Program-made: the position numbers and the translations under genes
Shown here: one piece after another, positions 25,701-33,900 of the stretch
Layout: each line of letters starts with the position of its first letter
Numbering within the stretch: the stretch's first letter is position 1
The notes under the pieces: generated by a model
What the model was told of the DNA's origin: nothing
The model's input: the letters and a program-made list of their open reading frames with translations, nothing else
The model's database searches: none
From: Terriglobia bacterium
GTDB taxonomy: Bacteria; Acidobacteriota; Terriglobia; Versatilivoradales; Versatilivoraceae
DNA: 64,000 nucleotides
Direction of reading: 5' to 3'
NCBI GenBank assembly: GCA_022452285.1
Contig: JAKUNG010000010.1
Span: 1-64,000, forward strand

Positions 25701-27332
25701 TTGCCCGACATTAGAACCGGGACCAGCTGCGTTAATCCCACTTGGATCAGCAGTCTGTAAGACATGGTTTGCCACTCGAATTAGTTGTTGAGAATGAAGT
25801 TTTCTAGGGGAAACCACCCGTTCTACTGTACACACATTGTGTCCAGCAACCCGGGTTCCAGCTGGCCCATCGCCCACATCTAATGGAGCTAAACTTGTAT
25901 TATTGGCTGCATTCTTTAAATAGTTAGTTGGGCGTAAAGATTCATACATGATATTTACTAATCGTCTAAAATTTTGCACATTTTCGATTTTATATCCATT
26001 TTCTAATGGAACTGCTGGTCCCCATACCCCTGCTTGAGTATGACAACTCATACAGTGGGTGCCTAATAAATTTCCAGCATCCCGTATTCGCCTTTCAACG
26101 CTTGCACCTCGGGGACGATTAGAGAGCCAAGAATCAACTTGACCTAAGTGGTCATACATAGCTTGCTTGACAGCTCTTTTGGGATCTTTATAGGGTGCAG
26201 GTTTTAAAACTCGAAGTTCTAATTCATAACCAGGTGCATTAGCTTCAGCCCTTAAGAAATAAATACCACCGGGTTCCAGCAATCGATTTATTTCAGCACG
26301 GTGTTCTTCGTTTTGTTGATGTACCCGTTCATTTTGATTTCGCCCTTTTGTATATTCTAGAAGAGGCAATAGCTGTTGGTTTAAGCCATCAAGATTAAAA
26401 GCGTTACCTATTCGATCATCTAAGGTTTCAGAATTTTTTGAAGGAAGATCCAATGTATAGAACCTTAGACGAGCTGCTATAGTGTGGTCAGGCAGTGTTA
26501 AATTGCAGGTGAGTAGTCGTTGTTCAGAACCATTGTAATTGAAGCGAAACCAGTCATCACCGGACTGACCCACTTTACCATTATCAAAATATTCAATATC
26601 ATCAGCTCCTGCTGTGATTAGAATACGTTGTATCTTTTCACCATACGGAATTGGAATCAATTGGGCTTGTTCCGGGGTATCGTTGGGCTCATGTTCCACA
26701 TGAAAATTTAACTTGTTATTCCCCTTTAAATTAATGGGGACTACTTGGAATTCAATGGGAATCTTGATGTTTTTTGGCCAGAAGATGGCTTTTGAAAACG
26801 TAGGGAATTGAGGAGCAAGACCAGTTTCTCGCCACCTAGGACCATTAAATAACGAAGTTAGATTTTTTTCTGGGGCAATATTTAAGATATACGTTCCAGA
26901 CACTGGAGCTCGATAAACTAAAAAAAGGTCGGGATCTAGAGCATGGAGTACTTTTTTCCAATTAGGAGTGGGTTTAGTGTAAATCCCAAAATCATTTAGT
27001 TCTCTTGATTTCAAATCGGGAGTGAGGGTCTTACTAGCTTTTTCATCTGTCTGTTCATATTGTTCTGCAAGCTTCCAGGTAACACCAACAAGTCCATTTG
27101 AAGGCAGGAGCGATGGTTGAGGAAGATGGATTGAAATCTGAACACTTTCTCCTTGATTTAGTCTGAAACTTTTTTCCCAGGAGCTAGCTGAGTGCAAGGA
27201 AATAGTGTGATGATTTTCAATTGACTTGTTCAAAGGCCAACTTGATTCGGTGAACAAGACTAATAAACAGATAAGAAAGTTTAGGCCAAAGCGGAATTGA
27301 TTGGATTTCCAAATTGATTGACTGATAGTCAC
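22725..27332 (-). CDS. Large exported protein with two CxxCH motifs, HEAT-type repeats and a cyclase-like alpha/alpha region
   Basis: This 1535-residue protein starts at GTG 27332, supported by AAGGA about 6 bases upstream. A signal segment (about 13-33) leads into beta-rich N-terminal domains. A first heme motif CMSCH follows (C427, C430, H431). A segment like terpene-cyclase or prenyltransferase alpha/alpha repeats lies at about 675-770 (SDGSWGFDPGKT, TALALIALESLGY, GLWNESAQTGFVTTGYALHA). HEAT-like helical repeats with PLVRYWGVMALGGI and MVRDASAWAMEQ follow at about 800-1000. A C-terminal CMSCH is at C1408/C1411, with a very basic tail after it. I infer a periplasmic electron-transfer or scaffold protein. 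Similar multi-domain heme/HEAT proteins occur in Planctomycetota-type genomes without known function. The 3' end overlaps speA by 42 bases. Confidence 0.82.
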   Translation of the reverse strand: MTISQSIWKSNQFRFGLNFLICLLVLFTESSWPLNKSIENHHTISLHSASSWEKSFRLNQGESVQISIHLPQPSLLPSNGLVGVTWKLAEQYEQTDEKASKTLTPDLKSRELNDFGIYTKPTPNWKKVLHALDPDLFLVYRAPVSGTYILNIAPEKNLTSLFNGPRWRETGLAPQFPTFSKAIFWPKNIKIPIEFQVVPINLKGNNKLNFHVEHEPNDTPEQAQLIPIPYGEKIQRILITAGADDIEYFDNGKVGQSGDDWFRFNYNGSEQRLLTCNLTLPDHTIAARLRFYTLDLPSKNSETLDDRIGNAFNLDGLNQQLLPLLEYTKGRNQNERVHQQNEEHRAEINRLLEPGGIYFLRAEANAPGYELELRVLKPAPYKDPKRAVKQAMYDHLGQVDSWLSNRPRGASVERRIRDAGNLLGTHCMSCHTQAGVWGPAVPLENGYKIENVQNFRRLVNIMYESLRPTNYLKNAANNTSLAPLDVGDGPAGTRVAGHNVCTVERVVSPRKLHSQQLIRVANHVLQTADPSGINAAGPGSNVGQAVVFSFAGEILYTAWNRTSHPRYFAAMEKKAQEILKVEPKYSDDLSHRIEFFHRFFPQNYLEQNQRAQKLQKEIKPLSAKKVKKVVTSSKKKEPKVAEFPEYRILSTDESQKLWSQIRQKIIKDEKRLRRIQNSDGSWGFDPGKTQTGSGSWETDGKSDPAPTALALIALESLGYRANDPAISRGVEALLKMQKPYGLWNESAQTGFVTTGYALHALSRLFPASPVNFSRKDFVPSPNESLIETLKRVRTLSHTEDFNLVDLMIKAAQNPNPLVRYWGVMALGGIHQKDGVSTLIQAMSDPSKMVRDASAWAMEQTLLDDLGFDKLFAAYDRGNDATRETILKALGMRADTVMTNPDFNHSRLVNLLSKALNYDPHPGVRAWATKAIWQWWVWNPPMRKKLQQAWEKRLLSVEPNSLVEHSIRYQSHALFIANGHKANSSKDHQYPELKLLFKSLNDRLDDTNLPIESKDLLARRLVQIGATFYNTSGGDGGPGQMGYATPGSAEMMGKAVLHYWKKMENLENKLGVQLALEAASSIPFPRLQDRLIDFATNGPEDFRTLAAGAISDPSAVTLPATQEQVQPMIEQIYRGAQVYERRKTLADPMIQLISRAGWTVPQTLEQQTILYKLLIPAFEEKPNSDSLSKILEDAANALKNSRTMDADWFIADRMGKLLASNPDLHTNTLTSLFPSSFSNPLSAHFWLPSADWVSNYEEKIPDIVPKSSSKISTGNINSELIAAKIRARKLLVQMLNKRAPEFSRMVAVKIAHLTAYRRDPIIQKTVRKLIESESNKDIKETARNILKWEPTLWFSNLQEALASEPLASTLRTEQGEVNLTDEFLDSFHFFSDFVAPELNRPKKGDGMACMSCHGVPGRVPSMELERPDGSGYLSVSKMLKNYLILKARVNLRKVKKSKLLRKPLNVQTGKEDGHQGGRRYTPSDRGYQIIKKWSSHLPKVQKSIRQLKSSKIKTRPNMKQTKISKMGRSIHKTDSP

Positions 27333-27416
27333 GTTTTTTCCTTTTTGACAGGGGAGAAGTTAGGAAAAGTTAAATGTCCGCTGTCTAATAAACTATGATC
27401 TCCATTTTAACATCGA

Positions 27417-27737
27417 CTAATGTTGCAAAGAACTGTCAATCCAATTGAGATAGTTACTGGATCCTTCAACAATTTGAAGAGCAACAACTTCTGGAACTGC
27501 ATAGGAGTGAAGCCGTACGACTTCTTTTTCCAATTTAGAAAACTTTTTACGAGAGGTTTTGATTATAATGAGAACCTCATTGTCCTGAGTTACTTTGTCT
27601 TCCCACCAGTACCAAGACTGCATCATAGGGATAATGTTAACGCACGCAGCCAGACGTTGTTCTACTAAATACTTGCCGATGTTTTTAGCCTCATCTGAAG
27701 TGGAACAATTAACCAAAACAACTATTTTGTCAGTCAT
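27417..27737 (-). CDS. cutA: CutA1 divalent-cation tolerance protein
   Basis: From ATG 27737 the product has 106 residues, the usual CutA length; the frame extends upstream to ATG 27797, but those 20 residues (MFDGKIYCIN...) do not resemble the family. Recognised parts are KIVVLVNCSTSDEA at the N-terminus, the LVEQRLAACVNIIP strand, SWYWWEDKVTQDNEVLIIIKT, and LHSYAVPEVVALQIVEGSSNYLNWI at the C-terminus. CutA1 is a small ferredoxin-like trimer, linked genetically to copper and other divalent metal tolerance in E. coli; its molecular role is unsettled. The gene follows 27332 on the same strand in reverse order (it lies upstream), separated by 84 bases. Confidence 0.93.
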   Translation of the reverse strand: MTDKIVVLVNCSTSDEAKNIGKYLVEQRLAACVNIIPMMQSWYWWEDKVTQDNEVLIIIKTSRKKFSKLEKEVVRLHSYAVPEVVALQIVEGSSNYLNWIDSSLQH

Positions 27738-27922
27738 TTTCTTACCAGGCTGAGTTTTTAAAATATTGTTTATACAATAAATTTTTCCATCAAACAAAAA
27801 TATTTTTCATTATACCGTTTTTGGGCTAGACTCTGGATTGAATTTCGATTGAAACTAGCAATGAGCAAGTTTGCCAAACTGCGGTTGGTTTAGAATCTAT
27901 TTCCCGAAACTTAGGGCTATTC

Positions 27923-28264
27923 ATGGTAAAGAAAAAAAGTGTTTTCAAAATTAAATCTATTTTAGTAGTTGTGCTTGGTGTTGCATTATTGATAATGCTT
28001 ATTCAGGCTATGATTGGTCCTGGAGGTTATCAAGAGGGTCAAAAGCTTAAAGGTAAAAGTAACAACTTGATTCGACGTATTGAAGCTATTAAGTCTGAGA
28101 ACAAGCAATTAGAGAACGAAATTGAGAGACTGAAGACTGACCCAGAAGAAATTGAAAAAATTGCTCGAGAAGAATTAGGTATGGTCAAACCAGGAGAGCA
28201 CAAAGTTGTGATCAAACCTAATAATAATGAGAAAATAGGCCAGAAGTACACCCCCTCTGAATAA
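27923..28264 (+). CDS. FtsB/DivIC-type cell division protein
   Basis: This 113-residue bitopic protein has a short basic N-terminus, one membrane helix (about 10-29, ILVVVLGVALLIMLIQAM), a coiled coil (about 38-72, IRRIEAIKSENKQLENEIERL) and the family ending DPEEIEKIAREELGMVKPGE, then a short charged tail. This layout is that of the septum-formation initiator family (FtsB, DivIC), which forms the FtsQLB complex at the division site. AGGG sits about 7 bases before ATG. Initiator tRNA follows 76 bases downstream on the same strand. Confidence in the family is high, but FtsB versus another member (for example FtsL-like) is not settled. Confidence 0.88.
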   Translation: MVKKKSVFKIKSILVVVLGVALLIMLIQAMIGPGGYQEGQKLKGKSNNLIRRIEAIKSENKQLENEIERLKTDPEEIEKIAREELGMVKPGEHKVVIKPNNNEKIGQKYTPSE

Positions 28265-28340
28265 AAGGTTTTCTCTTTAGATTGAAATTTCCTAAAACAA
28301 ATAACTTGACTATACAGCTGTGGAGAAAATAGAATCCGCA

Positions 28341-28417
<77 letters not shown>

Positions 28418-28515
28418 ATTCCTATCTTCAAAAAAAATCCAGTCCTGTATTTTCTAGATGAAGTAGTGACAAGGTCTAGGTCTCTAATTTCTACTTTCCC
28501 GCCTAATAAATTAAT

Positions 28516-28545
28516 TTGACAGAGGATTTTTTTTGCAACTAATAT
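28516..28545 (+). promoter_or_regulatory. Candidate sigma-70 type promoter
   Basis: A perfect TTGACA at 28516-28521 is followed after 18 bases by TAATAT at 28540-28545 (4 of 6 matches to TATAAT). It lies 42 bases before ATG 28588 and 90 before ATG 28636. This is a by-eye match in AT-rich sequence. Confidence 0.45.
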
Positions 28546-28587
28546 CACATATAGTAAGAATTTAGTGAATTACAAACGGGTGCCATA

Positions 28588-30147
28588 ATGAATGTGATTT
28601 GTCATTGCACCTCTTTCTTTCTTAGGTTTGTTCTAATGTTTAATTTGAAATCTTTAACTGCGATGAGTCTTTTAATTGGCATGGGTTGTAGTACTCCCCA
28701 AGCCCCTATTAATATTGGATCAAGATTAGAGCTTATGGTTGATAATTTTCTTATTGATCAAATAATAGGTAGTGCCAAATTAACATTACAAAAACCAACC
28801 GAAAGAGAAGTAGTTTTTACTTTTGACCAACCTTGGGAAGGAAGCAGCTCTGGTTATGCCACGATATTTAAGGATGGTTCGATTTATCGTATGTACTATC
28901 GAGGTCAAGATTGGGGAGGTTTCGACAAACAGAGTACCCTATTTACCTGCTATGCCGAGAGTAAAGATGGAATCAATTGGGAAAGACCTAATCTAGATTT
29001 AGTTATTTTTAATAGTTCAAAGAAAAACAATATTATTTTGTCAGGTGAAATTAGTAATACCTTTGTACCGTTTAAGGATACAAATCCAAACTGTAATCCA
29101 GAAGAACGATACAAAGCTATAGCTGCGTTGAGTCAACCGACCAAAGGGTTGTATTCATTTTCATCGTCTGATGGTATTCATTGGCAGCCAATGTCAAAGG
29201 ATCCAATCATCACTAAAGGAAAATTTGATTCACAGAACTTGGCTTTTTGGTGCAATGTGAATAATCGCTACTTAGTGTTTTATCGAGAAATGCGGGGTCA
29301 AGGTGACGAGATAAGGCCAGGCGGACTTCAACTCGGACTCGATCAAATGGGTCAAGCTCGTGATGTAATGACTTCCAGTTCCTCGGATTTTCGTTATTGG
29401 ACGCAACCTCAGTGGATTCAGTACCCTGGATCTCGTCGGGAACAGATCTACCTCAATCAGATTCGTCCTTATTATAGGGCTCCTCATATTTTAATCGGTT
29501 TTCCTGGCCGTTTTATGGCTGGTCGTGAGATTGAAGAAGGACTTCCAATTACTGAGCATCCATCCTATAAGTTTGGTTCAATTTCAGAAACACTTTTTAT
29601 GACTAGCCGGGATGGGATAAATTTTAAACGCTGGGGAGAAGCATTTGTACGTCCTGGGCTTCGGAAAGAACGTTGGATTTATCCAAATACATTTCCTGCC
29701 TATGGATTAACGGTAACTGAGAATTTGAGCAGAGGAATGCCAAATGAATTATCATTTTACATTAATGATGGTGGTTATTGGACTTCTGGTGGGATAGCCT
29801 CTCGGCTTCGTCGTTATACTCTTAGAATTGATGGATTCGTATCCTTGCGGGCTCCTTTAGCTGGAGGTGAAATAGTCACTAAACCTATTATATTTAAGGG
29901 GAAAAAATTGAGTGTGAATTTTTCAACTTCTGCAGCAGGTAGTATAAAATCAGAAGTTCAGGAGATAAGCGGACGTCCAATTCCAGGGTTTACTTTATCT
30001 GATTCTGCAGAAAATTTTGGGGACCAGATTAAAAGTGTTTTGAAATGGAAGGACAATCCAGATCTAGGAAAATTAGCTGGAAAACCAGTTCGTTTACGTT
30101 TTGTCCTTAGCGATGCAGATCTCTACTCCTTTAGTTTTGGAGATTAG
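28588..30147 (+). CDS. GH32/GH43-type five-bladed propeller lipoprotein (putative)
   Basis: The frame has 519 residues. Starting at the internal ATG 28636 gives a clean lipoprotein signal, MFNLKSLTAMSLLIGMGC, with the Cys 18 residues in; starting at 28588 adds 16 residues before it. I report the longer frame and favour the shorter start. The mature part begins RLELMVDNFLIDQ and shows propeller-type repeats: YATIFKDGSIYRMYYRG, CYAESKDGINWERP, SFSSSDGIHWQPMSKDP and FMTSRDGINFKRWGEAFVRPG. These resemble the glycosyl hydrolase family 32/43-like superfamily common in Planctomycetota-type genomes. The catalytic Asp/Glu set was not identified, so enzymatic activity is unproven. A C-terminal beta-sandwich (about 425-519) may bind carbohydrate. 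Confidence 0.72.
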   Translation: MNVICHCTSFFLRFVLMFNLKSLTAMSLLIGMGCSTPQAPINIGSRLELMVDNFLIDQIIGSAKLTLQKPTEREVVFTFDQPWEGSSSGYATIFKDGSIYRMYYRGQDWGGFDKQSTLFTCYAESKDGINWERPNLDLVIFNSSKKNNIILSGEISNTFVPFKDTNPNCNPEERYKAIAALSQPTKGLYSFSSSDGIHWQPMSKDPIITKGKFDSQNLAFWCNVNNRYLVFYREMRGQGDEIRPGGLQLGLDQMGQARDVMTSSSSDFRYWTQPQWIQYPGSRREQIYLNQIRPYYRAPHILIGFPGRFMAGREIEEGLPITEHPSYKFGSISETLFMTSRDGINFKRWGEAFVRPGLRKERWIYPNTFPAYGLTVTENLSRGMPNELSFYINDGGYWTSGGIASRLRRYTLRIDGFVSLRAPLAGGEIVTKPIIFKGKKLSVNFSTSAAGSIKSEVQEISGRPIPGFTLSDSAENFGDQIKSVLKWKDNPDLGKLAGKPVRLRFVLSDADLYSFSFGD

Positions 30148-30210
30148 AACCCAACTTGTATAATGCCGAATGAACCATGGAATAAGGTATTTGTCAAATA
30201 ATTGATGAGT

Positions 30211-31929
30211 TTAGATCCGTGCTTGGTAGGTATATAATTTAAAGTACCTACCTCGTTTATTGATTAATTCATCGTGAGTTCCTTGTTCTACAATCTTCCC
30301 TTCTTCAATCACTAGGATTTGATCTGCTTTGCGGATTGTACTCAGGCGATGAGCGATTACGATAGTTGTTCTACTCCTCATTAACTCCGTTAGACTTTCC
30401 TGAATGTACATTTCACTTTCAGTATCAAGGTTAGATGTAGCCTCATCTAAAATTAATATCCTTGGGTTTGCAAGAATCGCCCGTGCGATTGAAACTCTTT
30501 GCCTCTGTCCTCCGGACAGCTTAATTCCGCGTTCTCCAATTACTGTTTCCAGTCCTTTTTCTAAGCTATTTGAAAATTTATCTACATGCGAAGCTTTAAT
30601 AGCCTCGAGTAATTTAGTTTCGTCAGTTGTGGATTTACTGAATAGAATATTTTCCCGAATAGTTCCGTCATAAAGGAAATCATCCTGTAGGACAACACCA
30701 AGTTGGGAACGATAGCTGTCTAGGGTAACAGTTGACAAATCAACTCCATCGATTTTGATTGTTCCTTCGTCAGGGGTAAGAAAGGTTGCTGCTAATCCAG
30801 CAATAGTTGTTTTACCAGAGCCAGAACTACCTACTAAGGCAGTAACCGAACCTTCAGGAGCGTCAAATGAGATATTCTTTAGAACCTTTACATTTTTTTC
30901 ATAGCCAAAACTTACATCACAAAAAGTAAGGTGACCCTTACAATCACTCAACTTTATTGACCGCTTCACATCTTCATTTTCTTCACTGAGACTCAATAAT
31001 TCGTTTGTTCGATCAAGGCCAGCGAATGCTTCTGTGAATTGACTGCCAATATTACCCATTTGAACCATTGGAGTAACTAGTAGGGCAAGGAATGAAATAA
31101 ATGCTACTAAATCACCAATAGTCATGCTTCCATTAATAATTTCACCACTACCAAACCAAATAATTCCTATTGTAGCGAGTCCAATCAATAAGGTTCCAGA
31201 ACTAGTTACTAAACTTGTGGCAGTTAGTGATCTTTTAACATTTTCAAAAATTCGGGCCACACCGTTTTCAAATACTTTGATTTCCGACTGTTCTGCATTG
31301 AAACCTTTAATTACTCGAATTCCTCCAAGGGATTCAGTCAATCTTCCAGTTACTTCAGCATTTATTTTCCCACGTTGCCGAAAAATAGGACGGATATAAC
31401 TAAAAGCCTTGAGGGAAATTAATCCAAAGAAAAGAAGGGGTACTAAGACATAGAGTGTTAGTATTGCATTTAATTTGATTAGGATAACAAAAGCAATGCA
31501 AGAAGTTAGAACACCACCAAACATTTGTACCAATCCCGTGCCAACTAAATTTCTAATTCCCTCAACATCAGTCATAATTCTCGAAACGAGCTCACCGGAT
31601 TTAGTATTGTCAAAATAACGAACAGGAAGGTAAAGAACATGTTTTTGGACATTAACGCGTAACAACGAAATTAAATGTTGTGCCTCAACACTCAGTAATC
31701 GTGTTAGTGCGAATGAGCTGCCTGCTTGAATTAGAAGTGCGGTTGCTACTCCAAGTAGCAGCATATTTAAGAGCTCAATATCTCCCTTTGCTATCACATT
31801 ATCCATAAGGTACTTAGTGGATCCAGGTAGAGCTAAACTTGCAATTCGATTAATAATTATCAGCACTAATCCGACAAGAACAAGTTTTCTTCTGGGCCAA
31901 ATGATTGTCTGAAAAGCATATCGAAGCAT
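30211..31929 (-). CDS. ABC-type half exporter (MsbA/lipid-multidrug family)
   Basis: This 572-residue half transporter has six membrane segments in residues 15-300 and a nucleotide-binding domain from about 335. The ATPase motifs are all intact: Walker A GSSGSGKTT (367-375), Q-loop Gln 415 in VVLQDDFLYDGTIREN, signature LSGGQ (471-475), Walker B ILILDE (491-496) with its catalytic Glu, and H-loop His 527 (IAHRLS). It would work as a homodimer exporting lipids, lipopolysaccharide precursors or hydrophobic compounds. No second half-transporter gene is beside it. No clear ribosome site precedes the ATG. The substrate cannot be told from sequence; an MsbA-type lipid flippase role is possible. Confidence 0.92.
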   Translation of the reverse strand: MLRYAFQTIIWPRRKLVLVGLVLIIINRIASLALPGSTKYLMDNVIAKGDIELLNMLLLGVATALLIQAGSSFALTRLLSVEAQHLISLLRVNVQKHVLYLPVRYFDNTKSGELVSRIMTDVEGIRNLVGTGLVQMFGGVLTSCIAFVILIKLNAILTLYVLVPLLFFGLISLKAFSYIRPIFRQRGKINAEVTGRLTESLGGIRVIKGFNAEQSEIKVFENGVARIFENVKRSLTATSLVTSSGTLLIGLATIGIIWFGSGEIINGSMTIGDLVAFISFLALLVTPMVQMGNIGSQFTEAFAGLDRTNELLSLSEENEDVKRSIKLSDCKGHLTFCDVSFGYEKNVKVLKNISFDAPEGSVTALVGSSGSGKTTIAGLAATFLTPDEGTIKIDGVDLSTVTLDSYRSQLGVVLQDDFLYDGTIRENILFSKSTTDETKLLEAIKASHVDKFSNSLEKGLETVIGERGIKLSGGQRQRVSIARAILANPRILILDEATSNLDTESEMYIQESLTELMRSRTTIVIAHRLSTIRKADQILVIEEGKIVEQGTHDELINKRGRYFKLYTYQARI

Positions 31930-32067
31930 TGCTAAAGATGGTTTTTGAAATTTTCTTTTTGTGTGGTTGTTATTTCTAATAGCCAGTTTAAATTTCCTTT
32001 AATGAGAATGTAATTTTTCAGGAGAGATTTGAGAAAATATTAATTGGTATTTATCACTTTTAATCAT

Positions 32068-33117
32068 TCAAAAACTTTTTTGATAACCCAGCTGAATAGA
32101 CAATCCAGATTTCATTTGGGGACCATTTAAATTTTGGTAAATAGGATATGATACTTCAAGGCCGAATCGATCTGCATGATCCCCAGGAAAAATCTTGAAC
32201 AGTTGATTTAATCCAGTACCCAGCTTGAAGGTTTTCCCTCCATAATTATTGGGGTTTGCAGTTTGGACTGGAGCCATGATTAAATTGTTTCTACCATTTA
32301 TTGGGTATTGATGAGAATAAGTAAGCCTAAGGGAAACAGAGGTCTTTGAAGATAATTCCCGTTGCAACCAACCTGTAGGCGAAAGACTGTTGCCAAAATG
32401 CCATTTATCCTCAGAAATGTTGCTTTTCATTCTTAATTGTCCGCCAAAAACCCAGTTTTCTCGAGTGGTGACATAAGTAAGGGCAGAAATTAGAGCGGTT
32501 GACTTGTCGCCTGATTGCATCCCATATGGAAGGATTATAGACTGAGTTGTATTCATTGGAGTCAGTACTTCACCAGATGTGTTTTCTTTCCCAACTGATT
32601 TTTGAATGCCAAGTTGAGCATGCCATCTAGAGTTTTCTGTTTTTCGCAACTTGATCAGTGCTGAAACTGAAAACTCAGATAAATCAAAAGATGAAGAATT
32701 AAATGTTCCAAGAAGTGCTCTGTCCATCATTCCTTTGTAAGTGTTTAACTTCATTTCTTTGCCCATAAACATTCCCATTCCCATAATGGTTAATGAATCA
32801 GAGGGAGCATACATCATGCCTAACATTGTCATATCCATTTCCATATTTTGAGGGACTACACTCAGTTTGGAAGGCATATTGCCCATTTGATAGGGATTGG
32901 GAAGTTCAATAATTTGGCCGTCTGAGACATCTTTGCTTCCAACAAGATTTCCAGCCATATACATTTTTATATGTCTAAGGGAAATCATAGATTCCCCTTT
33001 TTTGTGAAAATGATCTCCCATTACACCTATTGGTGCATGATCAACTGCTCTTTCACCATCAGCAAATAAGATAGTTGTGGGGAGTAATACTACTAAGCAA
33101 AGGAAAACATTTTTCAT
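32068..33117 (-). CDS. Met-rich outer-membrane beta-barrel protein, possibly metal-related
   Basis: This 349-residue protein has a signal peptide (about 1-19, VFLCLVVLLPTTILFA) and begins HAPIGVMGDHFHKKGESMISLRH after cleavage. This start is typical of an uncharacterised outer-membrane family in Gram-negative bacteria, often seen near copper-handling genes in my recollection. Residues about 90-125 are strongly Met-rich (MEMDMTMLGMM, MGMGMFMGKEM). The C-terminus alternates hydrophobic residues and ends in Phe (QLGYQKSF), as beta-barrels recognised by BamA do. The upstream gene on the same strand encodes a Cys/His-rich exported protein 113 bases away; together they could handle copper or another soft metal (inference). 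Confidence 0.75.
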   Translation of the reverse strand: MKNVFLCLVVLLPTTILFADGERAVDHAPIGVMGDHFHKKGESMISLRHIKMYMAGNLVGSKDVSDGQIIELPNPYQMGNMPSKLSVVPQNMEMDMTMLGMMYAPSDSLTIMGMGMFMGKEMKLNTYKGMMDRALLGTFNSSSFDLSEFSVSALIKLRKTENSRWHAQLGIQKSVGKENTSGEVLTPMNTTQSIILPYGMQSGDKSTALISALTYVTTRENWVFGGQLRMKSNISEDKWHFGNSLSPTGWLQRELSSKTSVSLRLTYSHQYPINGRNNLIMAPVQTANPNNYGGKTFKLGTGLNQLFKIFPGDHADRFGLEVSYPIYQNLNGPQMKSGLSIQLGYQKSF

Positions 33118-33230
33118 TAAAGTATACCAATAACTTTCTGATCAATTACAATTTGACAAACTAACCCTGAAAACTGAATGGTTATCGTCAGCCTTGCAAA
33201 AGACCTAATTACTTTTAACGAAATTAATAT

Positions 33231-33836
33231 CTAGAATAGTTCCAGATTCACATTGGTTGATTTGAATCTAAAATTATTCTGGGGTGGGGGTGAAGGGATA
33301 TCAAAATAAAAGCATGGCTTTTTATGCAGATTGCTATCCATTCGATTAGCTATAGGCAAATGAATTGGATTTTCTAGAGAGATTTCTCTTATGAGAAAAG
33401 GTTCCACATTAGTTAAATGGACTGACTTACCTTTTACACCGCAACCATTGCGGAGATAAATTTTCTGGTAAGCCTGATTTTTCTTTGATTCCTTTGCTTC
33501 AGAGTGACACTTTCTTGAGGCTTTACCTTGAGAGGACTGGCCTTTATACTCTGAAAGGTGTGATTTTTGTTTATAAAAAATATTACAAAAATGGGCACAG
33601 CTGCAAGAAGATCCATGTTTCTTGCAGACCACATGCTCATCGCTTAATAAGTTCGTTACAGGACCTAGAGGTAACAAGCTAGAACTTAGGACAACTATTA
33701 AAATTAAGCCAGTTAATCGTTTAATAGTATGAATTTTCACAGCCCTTGATGATCCAGAGATTAAATTAATCAGATTCTTTTTCTCGATTATTAATAGAGC
33801 ATATAGCCTTGACGATTTTAAAATAATACCATACAT
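33231..33836 (-). CDS. Cys/His-rich exported small protein (unknown family)
   Basis: The frame has 201 residues from ATG 33836. A start at GTG 33740 (AGGG just upstream, though only about 3 bases away) gives 169 residues and a better signal peptide, VKIHTIKRLTGLILIVVL. The mature part has a metal-site-like cluster CKKHGSSCSCAHFC and a later CH, then Lys/Ser-rich and Pro-rich low-complexity sequence (IPSPPPQNNFRF). It resembles short exported proteins found next to outer-membrane metal proteins, but I recognise no named family. It is divergent from the 2-hydroxyacid dehydrogenase gene and probably leads into the Met-rich barrel gene. Confidence 0.55.
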   Translation of the reverse strand: MYGIILKSSRLYALLIIEKKNLINLISGSSRAVKIHTIKRLTGLILIVVLSSSLLPLGPVTNLLSDEHVVCKKHGSSCSCAHFCNIFYKQKSHLSEYKGQSSQGKASRKCHSEAKESKKNQAYQKIYLRNGCGVKGKSVHLTNVEPFLIREISLENPIHLPIANRMDSNLHKKPCFYFDIPSPPPQNNFRFKSTNVNLELF

Positions 33837-33900
33837 TTTTTGATATCTGACATCGTAGATCCAACGGCGGTTTTATATACAGATTTCTTGGACATAAAAA

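Noticed and set aside
30404-30673. 89-residue frame opposite the ABC transporter
   Set aside because: It lies antisense to the ATPase motifs and has no ribosome site or recognisable fold.
33485-33682. 65-residue plus-strand frame opposite the Cys-rich gene
   Set aside because: No ribosome site and no recognisable features; the minus-strand frame has a signal peptide and Cys cluster.
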